From positions 248,001 to 312,000 of the forward strand of contig LGRD01000030.1 of the NCBI GenBank assembly GCA_001263235.1: DNA of 64,000 nt. Reading direction: 5' to 3'. Below are positions 57,435-64,000 of this stretch, one piece after another. This DNA comes from Methylibium sp. NZG. Its GTDB lineage: Bacteria; Pseudomonadota; Gammaproteobacteria; Burkholderiales; Burkholderiaceae_C. Below the pieces are notes generated by a model that was not told the origin of the DNA, searched no databases, and was given only the letters and a program-made list of their open reading frames with translations. Position numbers and translations under genes: made by a program. Positions within the stretch are counted from its first letter, which is position 1. Each line of letters begins with the position of its first letter.

Positions 57435-58589
57435 ATGCAACTGACCCACGAACACGAAGAGATCCAGCGTACGCTCAAGCGCTTCATCGCCGAGCAGATC
57501 AACCCGCACGTGGACGAATGGGAAGCGGCCGAGATGTTCCCGGCGCACCAGGTCTTCAAGCAGTTGGGCGACCTCGGCCTGCTGGGCCTGACCAAGCCCA
57601 CCGAGTACGGCGGCATGGGCCTGGACTATTCGTACTCGGTGGTGATGGCCGAGGCGCTGGGCGACATCGCCTGCGGCGCGGTGCCGATGGCCATCGGCGT
57701 GCAGACCGACATGGCCACGCCAGCGCTGGCGCGCTTTGGCTCCGATGCGCTCAAGCGCGAGTTCCTCGCTCCCGCCATCGCGGGTGACGCCGTGAGCTGC
57801 ATCGGCGTGTCCGAACCCGGCGCTGGCTCCGACGTGGCGCAGGTCAAGACCACCGCGAAGAAAGTCGGCGGCGACTACGTGATCAACGGCGCCAAGATGT
57901 GGATCACCAACAGCCTTCAGGCCGATTGGATGTGCCTGCTGGCGAATACTTCAGAAGGCGCTGCGCACAAGAACAAGAGCTTGATCGTCGTGCCGATGAA
58001 GACGCCGGGTATCAGCGTGGCGAAGAAGATCCGCAAGATCGGCATGATGGCCAGCGACACCGGGCTGATCCACTTCGACGATGTGCGGGTGCCGCAGGCC
58101 AACCTGATCGGTCAGGAGGGCATGGGCTTCACCTACCAGATGATGCAGTTCCAGGAAGAGCGGCTGTGGGCGGCGGCGAATGCGATCCAGGGCCTGCTCA
58201 ACTGCATCGACCACACCGTGGCCTACGCGCGCGAGCGGCAGATCTTCGGCCAGGCGGTGCTCGACAACCAGACGGTTCACTTCAAGTTGGCCGAACTGAA
58301 GACCGAGATCGAAGCGCTCCGCGGCCTGACCTACATGGCGACCGAGCACTACATCGCCGGCAAGGACGTGACCGAGTGGGCCTCGATGGCCAAACTCAAG
58401 GCCGGCCGGCTGCTGCGCACCGTGCCCGATGCGTGCCTGCAGTATTGGGGCGGCATGGGCTTCACCTGGGACAACCCAGTCTCGCGCATGTACCGCGACG
58501 GCCGGCTGGCGTCCATCGGCGGCGGCGCCGACGAAGTGATGCTGGGCATCATCTGCAAGTTCATGCACACGCTGCCCGCGCGGCGGTGA
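57435..58589 (+). CDS. Acyl-CoA dehydrogenase (AtuD-like, citronellyl-CoA dehydrogenase position)
   Basis: 384-residue FAD flavoprotein. N-terminal helical domain; EPGAGSDVAQVKTTA and the WITNSLQADW stretch of the middle beta domain; C-terminal WGGMGFTWDNPVSRMYRDGR and GGGADEVMLGIICKFM with the probable catalytic Glu. It has the general pattern of the family. The place third in an atuBCDEF-like order points to citronellyl-CoA, but isovaleryl- or other branched acyl-CoA substrates cannot be ruled out by motif. Confidence 0.88.
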   Translation: MQLTHEHEEIQRTLKRFIAEQINPHVDEWEAAEMFPAHQVFKQLGDLGLLGLTKPTEYGGMGLDYSYSVVMAEALGDIACGAVPMAIGVQTDMATPALARFGSDALKREFLAPAIAGDAVSCIGVSEPGAGSDVAQVKTTAKKVGGDYVINGAKMWITNSLQADWMCLLANTSEGAAHKNKSLIVVPMKTPGISVAKKIRKIGMMASDTGLIHFDDVRVPQANLIGQEGMGFTYQMMQFQEERLWAAANAIQGLLNCIDHTVAYARERQIFGQAVLDNQTVHFKLAELKTEIEALRGLTYMATEHYIAGKDVTEWASMAKLKAGRLLRTVPDACLQYWGGMGFTWDNPVSRMYRDGRLASIGGGADEVMLGIICKFMHTLPARR

Positions 58590-58644
58590 CGGGCTGCGCC
58601 GATGCAACGCATACCGGCCTGAAGTACGCCAAGGAACCCTCGCC

Positions 58645-59487
58645 ATGATGCAGATCCGTCTTCACGGCGCGTTCGTGTTCGCCACGCTGTCGGCGCCCGC
58701 CACGCGCAACGCACTCACCGACGGCATGGTGACCGACCTGCTCGAAGCCATCGACCGCGCCGAAGCGCATCCCGACACGCGGGCGCTGGTGCTGCGCGGC
58801 TCGGGCGGCCACTTCTGCTCGGGAGGCGACTTCAGCCGGTTTCGCGCGTTGATCGCAGCACCCGCGCCGGCCGTCGGCGCCGATCCGATCGCCACGTTCA
58901 ATCGCGCCTTCGGTACGCTGCTGCTGCGACTGCACGGCGCACGGGTGGTGACCGTTGCGGTCGTCGAAGGCGCTGCCATGGGCGGCGGCGTGGGGCTGGC
59001 GGCGTGCTGCGACTTCGTGCTCGCTGCCGGCAGCGCGCAGTTCGGGATGCCCGAGGCAACGTTGGGCTTGCCGCCGGCGCAGATTGCGCCCTTCGTCGCC
59101 GCGCGCATCGGCGAGGGTGCGGCCCTGCGGCTGATGGTGACCGGCCGCCGCGTCAAGGCCGCCGACGCAATGGCCTGCGGTCTGGCCGACGAGGTGCATG
59201 AGGGCGACGCGCTCGACCAACGCCTGCACGGCCTGCTCGCTGAACTCGGCCGGGCCGAGCCGGCCTCGCTGCGCAGCATCAAGGCGATTCTTCACGCCCG
59301 CCGCACCCGCCCGCTGCCCGATACGCTGGACATCGCCGCGACCCACTTTGCGTCTGCTTTGCGCAGCGGCACGGCCAGCGAAGGCCTGGCGGCGTTGTCG
59401 GCCAAACGCGCGGCGAACTGGGTCGTGACGCCGGACGGCAACACCCCGACCGATTCAAGCAGCACCTTGCCCGGAAGCCCGACGTGA
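58645..59487 (+). CDS. Enoyl-CoA hydratase/isomerase family protein (AtuE-like)
   Basis: 280-residue crotonase-fold protein. Oxyanion-hole segments SGGHFCSGGDF (about 53-63) and EGAAMGGGVGLAACCDF are present, and the FGMPEATLGLPPAQIAPFV block follows. The PAQIAPFV wording is shared with isohexenylglutaconyl-CoA hydratases (AtuE). The C-terminal 30 residues are a variable Thr/Ser-rich tail. AAGGA precedes the ATG. Its end overlaps the next gene by 4 bases. Confidence 0.87.
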   Translation: MMQIRLHGAFVFATLSAPATRNALTDGMVTDLLEAIDRAEAHPDTRALVLRGSGGHFCSGGDFSRFRALIAAPAPAVGADPIATFNRAFGTLLLRLHGARVVTVAVVEGAAMGGGVGLAACCDFVLAAGSAQFGMPEATLGLPPAQIAPFVAARIGEGAALRLMVTGRRVKAADAMACGLADEVHEGDALDQRLHGLLAELGRAEPASLRSIKAILHARRTRPLPDTLDIAATHFASALRSGTASEGLAALSAKRAANWVVTPDGNTPTDSSSTLPGSPT

Positions 59488-61556
59488 GCGCCTTCGACTC
59501 TGTGCTGGTTGCCAACCGAGGTGAGATCGTCGTGCGCGTGGCGCGCACTGCGCACCAAATGGGCCTGCACACGGTGGCCGTCGCTTCCGACGCAGACCGC
59601 GCCGCGCCGCACGGCGCGAGCTGCGACCGCGTGATGCCGATCGGCGGCGAGCGCCCGGCCGACTCGTACCTGCGCACCGACAAGTTGCTCGCTGCCGCCC
59701 AAGCCAGCGGAGCGCAGGCGATCCACCCCGGCTACGGCTTTCTGTCCGAGAACGCCGCGTTTGCGCAGGCGGTGATCGACGCCGGCTTCACCTGGATCGG
59801 CCCGCCGCCCGAGGCGATGCGTGCGATGGGCGACAAGGCCCGCGCGCGCCAGCGCATGGCCGCGTCGGGCGTGCCGGTGCTCCCTGGGTACGACGGTGAA
59901 GACCAGAGCCGCGAGACGCTGCGACGCGAAGCCCACGCGATCGGCTGGCCGCTGATGGTCAAGGCCACCGCCGGTGGGGGCGGCCGGGGCATGCGACTGG
60001 TGACGCAACCTGAGCAACTCGACGCTGCCCTCGACTCGGCGCAGACCGAAGCGCAAAGCGCCTTCGGCGAGCCGCGGCTGCTGCTGGAGCGGGCGCTGCT
60101 GGCGCCGCGGCACGTCGAGATCCAGGTCTTTGCCGACAAGCACGGGAACGTCGTGCATCTCGGCGAACGCGACTGTTCGGTGCAACGCCGGCACCAGAAG
60201 ATCGTCGAAGAAGCGCCCTCGCCCGCCGTGTCGCCCGAGTTGCGCCGGCGCATGGGCGAGGCGGCGGTGACGGTGGCGCGCGCGGTCGGCTACGTCGGCG
60301 CGGGCACGGTCGAGTTTCTCCTCGACGCGAGCGGCGCCTTCTGGTTCATGGAGATGAACACGCGCCTGCAGGTGGAACACCCGCTGACGGAAGCGCTGAT
60401 CGGCATCGACCTGGTCGAGTGGCAGTTGCGGGTGGCCATGGGCGAGCCGCTGCCGCTGGGCCAGGACGAACTGCTGCATCGCTACGAGCGTGGTGGCCAC
60501 GCGATCGAGGTGCGCTTGTGCGCTGAAGACCCGGCGCGCGACTTCCTGCCGCAGTCCGGCACGGTGCAGCGCTGGCAGGCGCCAGCCACGGTGCGCTGCG
60601 ACCATGCGCTTGCGAGCGGCTGCGCTGTCAGCCCGTTCTACGACTCGATGCTGGGCAAGCTGATTGCGCATGCGCCGACACGCGGCGCCGCGATCCGCCA
60701 GCTCGCGCATGCGCTGGACCACACCGTGTGCTTGGGGCTGAGCACCAATCGGCGCTTCCTGTCGCGTGTGTTGCGCCACCCAGCGTTCGCTTCCGACGCG
60801 GTGACGACGGCATTCATCGCCAATCATTTCGGCGACAACACCTTGCGCACAGAGCCTGCACCCAGCTGGCTCGAAGCGCTGGCGGCCACCGCGGCAGCGA
60901 GCTTGCCGGCGTACTCGCTGCCAGCGTTGTGGCAGGGCTGGACATCGTCGGGCAGCGTGGGCACCGATGCGAGGATCGAACTGGACGGCGCCGCCCGCCG
61001 CTGGCGGATCGCCGGCCGAGGCGACGAGTTGACGGCGACCTTTACGGCGGGCGCTGGCACGGCCACTGACTTGGCCACTGACCTCGCCGCCGGTCGCGCC
61101 ACCCGCACACCCGGTACAGAAGCGCAGAACTCGGTGACGCACCGCATCCAATCGCTTGCATGGCACGATCGTCCCACCGGCCACGGCACGGGCCTGGAGG
61201 TGCGCGCGATTGTCGACGGCCGGCCGGTCACCGCGCAGGTGCATCGCCAGGGCCCCCGCTGGTGGTGGCTGTGCGACGGCGTCGAACTGGAGTTGCTCGA
61301 CCTGCGCCTGGCCAGCGCCGGCAACGCCACGCAAGCGAACGCACTCGCGCTGCGCGCGCCGATGCACGGTCGCGTCACGCAGGTGCTGGCCGAGGCTGGC
61401 GCCACCGTCGAGGCCGGCGCGCTGCTGCTGGTGATGGAGGCGATGAAGATGGAGCACCGCATCCACGCGCCGCACGCCGGTACCGTGAAGAGCTTGCTCG
61501 CACGCGCGGGCGAGCAAGTGGCGGCGCGCCAATTGCTGGTGGAGTTGACACCATGA
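59484..61556 (+). CDS. Acyl-CoA carboxylase alpha subunit (biotin carboxylase + BCCP), AtuF-like
   Basis: 690 residues. Biotin carboxylase domain (about 1-450) with LVANRGEIVVRVARTA, the ATP-grasp glycine loop KATAGGGGRGMRLV, CSVQRRHQKIVEEAPSP and EMNTRLQVEHPLTE. A linker/BT domain follows (about 490-610). The biotinyl domain has Lys655 in VMEAMKMEH. It carboxylates biotin with bicarbonate and ATP and delivers it to the beta subunit encoded two genes earlier. GTG start overlapping the hydratase stop (GTGA). Geranyl-CoA rather than 3-methylcrotonyl-CoA carboxylase is inferred from gene order. Confidence 0.9.
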   Translation: MSAFDSVLVANRGEIVVRVARTAHQMGLHTVAVASDADRAAPHGASCDRVMPIGGERPADSYLRTDKLLAAAQASGAQAIHPGYGFLSENAAFAQAVIDAGFTWIGPPPEAMRAMGDKARARQRMAASGVPVLPGYDGEDQSRETLRREAHAIGWPLMVKATAGGGGRGMRLVTQPEQLDAALDSAQTEAQSAFGEPRLLLERALLAPRHVEIQVFADKHGNVVHLGERDCSVQRRHQKIVEEAPSPAVSPELRRRMGEAAVTVARAVGYVGAGTVEFLLDASGAFWFMEMNTRLQVEHPLTEALIGIDLVEWQLRVAMGEPLPLGQDELLHRYERGGHAIEVRLCAEDPARDFLPQSGTVQRWQAPATVRCDHALASGCAVSPFYDSMLGKLIAHAPTRGAAIRQLAHALDHTVCLGLSTNRRFLSRVLRHPAFASDAVTTAFIANHFGDNTLRTEPAPSWLEALAATAAASLPAYSLPALWQGWTSSGSVGTDARIELDGAARRWRIAGRGDELTATFTAGAGTATDLATDLAAGRATRTPGTEAQNSVTHRIQSLAWHDRPTGHGTGLEVRAIVDGRPVTAQVHRQGPRWWWLCDGVELELLDLRLASAGNATQANALALRAPMHGRVTQVLAEAGATVEAGALLLVMEAMKMEHRIHAPHAGTVKSLLARAGEQVAARQLLVELTP

Positions 61557-62689
61557 GCTTCACCCACGAACACGACCTATTCCGCGACAGCGTGCGCGCG
61601 TTCGTCGCTGCCGAGATCGCGCCGCACGTGAACGCGTGGGACGAGGCGCAAGGCTTTCCGCGCGAGCTGTACCGTCGGGCGGCACACGTCGGCCTGCTCG
61701 GCCTGGGCTACCCCGAGGCCTACGGTGGCACACCGGCAGATGGCTGGTTTCGGCTCGTCGCGACCGAGGAGATCGCGCGCGCCGGCAGCGGTGGTCTGAT
61801 GGCAAGCCTGTTCTCGCACAACATCGGGCTGCCCCCGATCATCGCGCACGGCAGCGCGGTGCTGAAGCAGCGCGTGATCCCAGCCGTGCTGGCGGGCGAG
61901 AAGATCGCCGCCCTCGCCATCACCGAACCCGGCGGCGGCTCCGACGTGGCGCGGCTGCGTTGTTCGGCGCGGCGTGATGGTGGCGACTGGGTCATCGACG
62001 GCGAAAAGACGTTCATCACCTCGGGCATGCGCGCCGACTGGATCACGCTGGCCGTGCGCACCGGTGGCCCGGGCGCGGCGGGTATCTCGCTGATCGCCGT
62101 GCCGGGTGACACCCCCGGCCTGGAGCGGCACGCCTTGGCCAAGATGGGCTGGTGGTGCAGCGACACCGCGCAACTGCGCTTCAACCACTGCCGCGTGCCG
62201 GCCGACCACTTGATCGGCGACGAAAACGCCGGCTTTCGCATCGTGATGGAAAACTTCAACGGCGAGCGGCTGTTGATGAGTGCCGGCGCCAACGCGTTTG
62301 CGCAGGTCTGCTTCGACGAGGCGCTGGACTGGGCGCGCCAGCGGCGCACGTTCGGCGCGTCGCTCGTCGAGCACCAGGCGATCCGCCACAAGCTGATGGA
62401 CATGCAGATGCGCATCTCCAGCACGCGCGCGTGGCTGCACGCGCTGGTGCAGCGGCACGAGGACGGCGACACTGGGCCGCAGTGGGTGGCCGAGCTGTGC
62501 CTGCTGAAGAACCACGCCACGCAGACGATGCAGTTCTGCGCCGACCAGGCGGTGCAGATCCTCGGCGGCATGGGGTACATGCGCGGCACAAAGAGCGAGC
62601 GCGTCTACCGCGAGGTCAAGGTGATGATGATCGGCGGTGGCGCCGAGGAGATCATGAAGGAGCTGGCGGCGAGGCAGTTGGGGCTATGA
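61553..62689 (+). CDS. Second acyl-CoA dehydrogenase of the operon
   Basis: 378-residue acyl-CoA dehydrogenase, clearly different from the first (GGGSDVARL versus GAGSDVAQV). Landmarks: LAITEPGGGSDVARL, GEKTFITSGMRADW, GGMGYMRGTKSERVYREVKV and the C-terminal GGGAEEIMKELAARQLG, with the probable catalytic Glu. Its N-terminus resembles long-chain or branched-chain members. The ATG overlaps the carboxylase stop (ATGA). It may act on a later or saturated intermediate of the pathway. The canonical atu cluster as I recall it has only one AtuD, so the second copy is a local feature. Confidence 0.88.
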   Translation: MSFTHEHDLFRDSVRAFVAAEIAPHVNAWDEAQGFPRELYRRAAHVGLLGLGYPEAYGGTPADGWFRLVATEEIARAGSGGLMASLFSHNIGLPPIIAHGSAVLKQRVIPAVLAGEKIAALAITEPGGGSDVARLRCSARRDGGDWVIDGEKTFITSGMRADWITLAVRTGGPGAAGISLIAVPGDTPGLERHALAKMGWWCSDTAQLRFNHCRVPADHLIGDENAGFRIVMENFNGERLLMSAGANAFAQVCFDEALDWARQRRTFGASLVEHQAIRHKLMDMQMRISSTRAWLHALVQRHEDGDTGPQWVAELCLLKNHATQTMQFCADQAVQILGGMGYMRGTKSERVYREVKVMMIGGGAEEIMKELAARQLGL

Positions 62690-62708
62690 GTTCGCCTCGG
62701 CGGTTCAC

Positions 62709-63179
62709 ATGACCACATCGAGCCTGTTCGAGCCTGAATTCGTCGCGGGCCTGCGCGACTTCTTCGAGGAACGCATCCGCTTCAACCAGGTGCTGGGCTT
62801 GCGCATCGACTCGCTCGAAGCCGACCGCGTTACTGCGCACATCGACATGCGGCCCGAGCTGATAGGCCACTTTGCCCACCAGCGTCTGCATGGTGGCGTG
62901 ATCAGCGCCACGCTCGACGCGATGGGCGGCCTGGGCGTCATGGCTGCGATCGGGGCGCGGCATCTCGACGAGTCGGTCGATGCGCGGCTGGCGCGCTTTT
63001 CCAAGCTCGGCACGATCGACTTGCGCGTGGACTACCTGCGCCCGGCCACCGGCCCGCGCTTCACTGCGGTGGCCAGCGTGCTGCGCCTGGGCAGCCGCGT
63101 GGCGTCCACGCGCATGGAGTTTCTGGATTCAGCGGGCAAGCTGCTCAGCACCGGTGCGGCGGCGTACATCGTGGCCTGA
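62709..63179 (+). CDS. PaaI-family (hotdog) acyl-CoA thioesterase
   Basis: 156-residue single hotdog domain with the PaaI-type active-site pattern HGGVISATLDAMGG (about 58-71; Asp as the general base) and the dimer strand RVDYLRPATG. It hydrolyses acyl-CoA esters; in catabolic operons such enzymes often release dead-end CoA esters. It starts 19 bases after the second dehydrogenase and is probably the last gene of the operon; a terminator of the opposite strand lies 30 bases beyond. Confidence 0.88.
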   Translation: MTTSSLFEPEFVAGLRDFFEERIRFNQVLGLRIDSLEADRVTAHIDMRPELIGHFAHQRLHGGVISATLDAMGGLGVMAAIGARHLDESVDARLARFSKLGTIDLRVDYLRPATGPRFTAVASVLRLGSRVASTRMEFLDSAGKLLSTGAAAYIVA

Positions 63180-63208
63180 CCGTCGTCTGAGTCTGACCGC
63201 GCGCCCAT

Positions 63209-63233
63209 GAAAAAGGCCCCGCAGTGCGGGGCC
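63209..63233 (-). terminator. Rho-independent terminator of the downstream binding-protein gene
   Basis: Read on the minus strand: perfect 8-bp stem GGCCCCGC / GCGGGGCC with loop ACT, followed by TTTTT. It lies 25 bases after the stop of the minus-strand binding-protein gene and could also stop transcripts of the convergent acyl-CoA operon. Confidence 0.82.
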
Positions 63234-63257
63234 CGGATGACAGGGTCAGCGGCCGAA

Positions 63258-64000
63258 TCAGTTCGACTTCGTGTACTCGCCGATCACCTTCCACTTGCCG
63301 TCGGTGATCTGCGACAGGCGCGACGCGTCGCTGCCCAGCCGCTTGGTCGGCGAGAACGTGGCCGGTGCGCTGCCGAAGATGTCGGGCGGGATCTTCATCG
63401 TGTCCATCGCCTTGATGAAGCTGTCGGTGCTCAGGTTCGCGCCGGCCTTGGTGGCTGCGTTGGCAAACGAGTCGACGATGGTGTAGCCGTAGACCGAGAA
63501 CACCGTCGGGTCTTCGTTGAACTTGGTCTTGTACTTGTTGGCCCAGAAGCGGATTTGCGGCGAGGCTTCATCGGTGTACGGGTTTTGCACCGTCATCGTT
63601 GCGTACAGGCCGTCCATCGCCTTGCCGCCGAGCTTGTGGATCAGGTCGGTGTAGACCGCGCTGGAGCCGAAGAACACCGGGTTGAAGCCGGTCTTGCGCG
63701 ACTCGCCGATCGTGCCGATCGTCTCGCGGATGATCGTGCCCAGCACCACCAGGTCGCAGTTGGCCGACTTCATGCGCGCCACTTGCGACGAGAAGTCCGT
63801 CGCGCCGCGCTTGTACGAGGTCTTCTCGGCCATCTCCATGCCGATCGTCTTCAGCCCGGCCTCGGCGCCGCGCACCACCTCCAGGCCGAACTCGTCGTCC
63901 TGGTAGATCGTGCACACCTTCTTGGCGCCCTTCTCTTTGACCAGGCCCGGCAGCGCCGTGCGCATCTGGTCGAAGTAGGTGGCCGCAAAGGCGTACTTCA
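63258..64000 (-). CDS. Branched-chain amino-acid-type ABC transporter binding protein (5' end outside window)
   Basis: The last 247 residues of a periplasmic type-I solute-binding protein (LivJ/LivK family). CTIYQDDEFGLEVVRG matches the hinge region, the receptor-type GATDFSSQVARMKSANCD helix follows, and the C-terminus is FSPTKRLGSDASRLSQITDGKW. The signal peptide and first domain lie beyond the window edge, so the start is unknown. It is convergent with the acyl-CoA operon. Binding proteins of this family near acyl-CoA catabolic genes often take up branched-chain acids, aromatic acids or related compounds. Confidence 0.87.
   Translation of the reverse strand, partial: KYAFAATYFDQMRTALPGLVKEKGAKKVCTIYQDDEFGLEVVRGAEAGLKTIGMEMAEKTSYKRGATDFSSQVARMKSANCDLVVLGTIIRETIGTIGESRKTGFNPVFFGSSAVYTDLIHKLGGKAMDGLYATMTVQNPYTDEASPQIRFWANKYKTKFNEDPTVFSVYGYTIVDSFANAATKAGANLSTDSFIKAMDTMKIPPDIFGSAPATFSPTKRLGSDASRLSQITDGKWKVIGEYTKSN

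Noticed and set aside
54892-63179. Calling the operon liu (leucine degradation)
   Set aside because: No HMG-CoA lyase gene, the order follows atuBCDEF, and the beta subunit has GGG at the place of the methylcrotonyl-specific Phe.
1-64000. CRISPR arrays, insertion sequences, integrase/attachment sites, prophage, replication origin
   Set aside because: No spaced repeats, transposase or integrase motifs, terminal inverted repeats or DnaA-box clusters were seen on either strand.

Overview
The window is a densely coded, GC-rich stretch of ordinary chromosome. It reads as a betaproteobacterium of the order Burkholderiales, probably near Rubrivivax, Leptothrix, Methylibium or Piscinibacter. The placement is inferred from gene content and order: a phaC-phaA-phaB polyhydroxybutyrate operon, a homodimeric-type pyruvate dehydrogenase operon with a lipoyl-domain LpdA, a beta-proteobacterial proteasome homologue (BPH), a small Trp-rich protein, a single-chain PurL and ThrH. 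I see no insertion sequence, phage, CRISPR array or rRNA. No gap without a gene exceeds about 300 bases; the longest, about 240 bases at 4884-5122, shows nothing I can name.

Layout. 1-5.1 kb: tail of an ABC-F ATPase gene, asparaginase, lexA with its own LexA box, a helix-hairpin-helix protein and a penicillin-acylase family enzyme. 5.1-10 kb: two small tandem related proteins, a DUF1993 protein, and a four-gene run in which each start overlaps the previous stop (2-hydroxyacid dehydrogenase, MFS exporter, two half-size chromate-transporter proteins). 10-15.8 kb: a DUF302 protein, upp, rlmB, a low-complexity His-rich protein, a DUF1624-like membrane protein, thrH and an orphan glutamate/aspartate-type binding protein. 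15.8-24.7 kb: purL, then map, glnD and mnmH/selU. 24.7-31.7 kb: the PHB operon, a small membrane protein that overlaps pgeF tail to tail, maiA, a NUDIX hydrolase and an SDR.

31.7-45.8 kb: the pyruvate dehydrogenase operon aceE-aceF-BPH-lpdA on the minus strand, with a PAS histidine kinase and FixJ-type regulator divergent from it, then folD, prlC and a DUF4124-glutaredoxin protein. 45.8-54.7 kb: rmuC-MFS, an SDR, tRNA-Val(CAC), lgt-dnaQ, a LysR regulator divergent from ilvD, a small Trp-rich protein and a cytochrome c. 54.8-63.2 kb: a seven-gene acyl-CoA catabolic operon whose order (SDR, carboxylase beta, acyl-CoA dehydrogenase, enoyl-CoA hydratase, biotin-carrying carboxylase alpha) matches atuBCDEF of acyclic-terpene degradation. 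It starts 21 bases after a perfect 18-bp palindrome. The window ends inside a branched-chain amino-acid-type binding protein gene.

The most interesting items are the proteasome-like peptidase gene translationally coupled inside the pyruvate dehydrogenase operon, the atu-like operon with its palindromic operator, the tandem pair of small unknown paralogues, and a mobile-looking palindrome that forms part of the LpdA linker.
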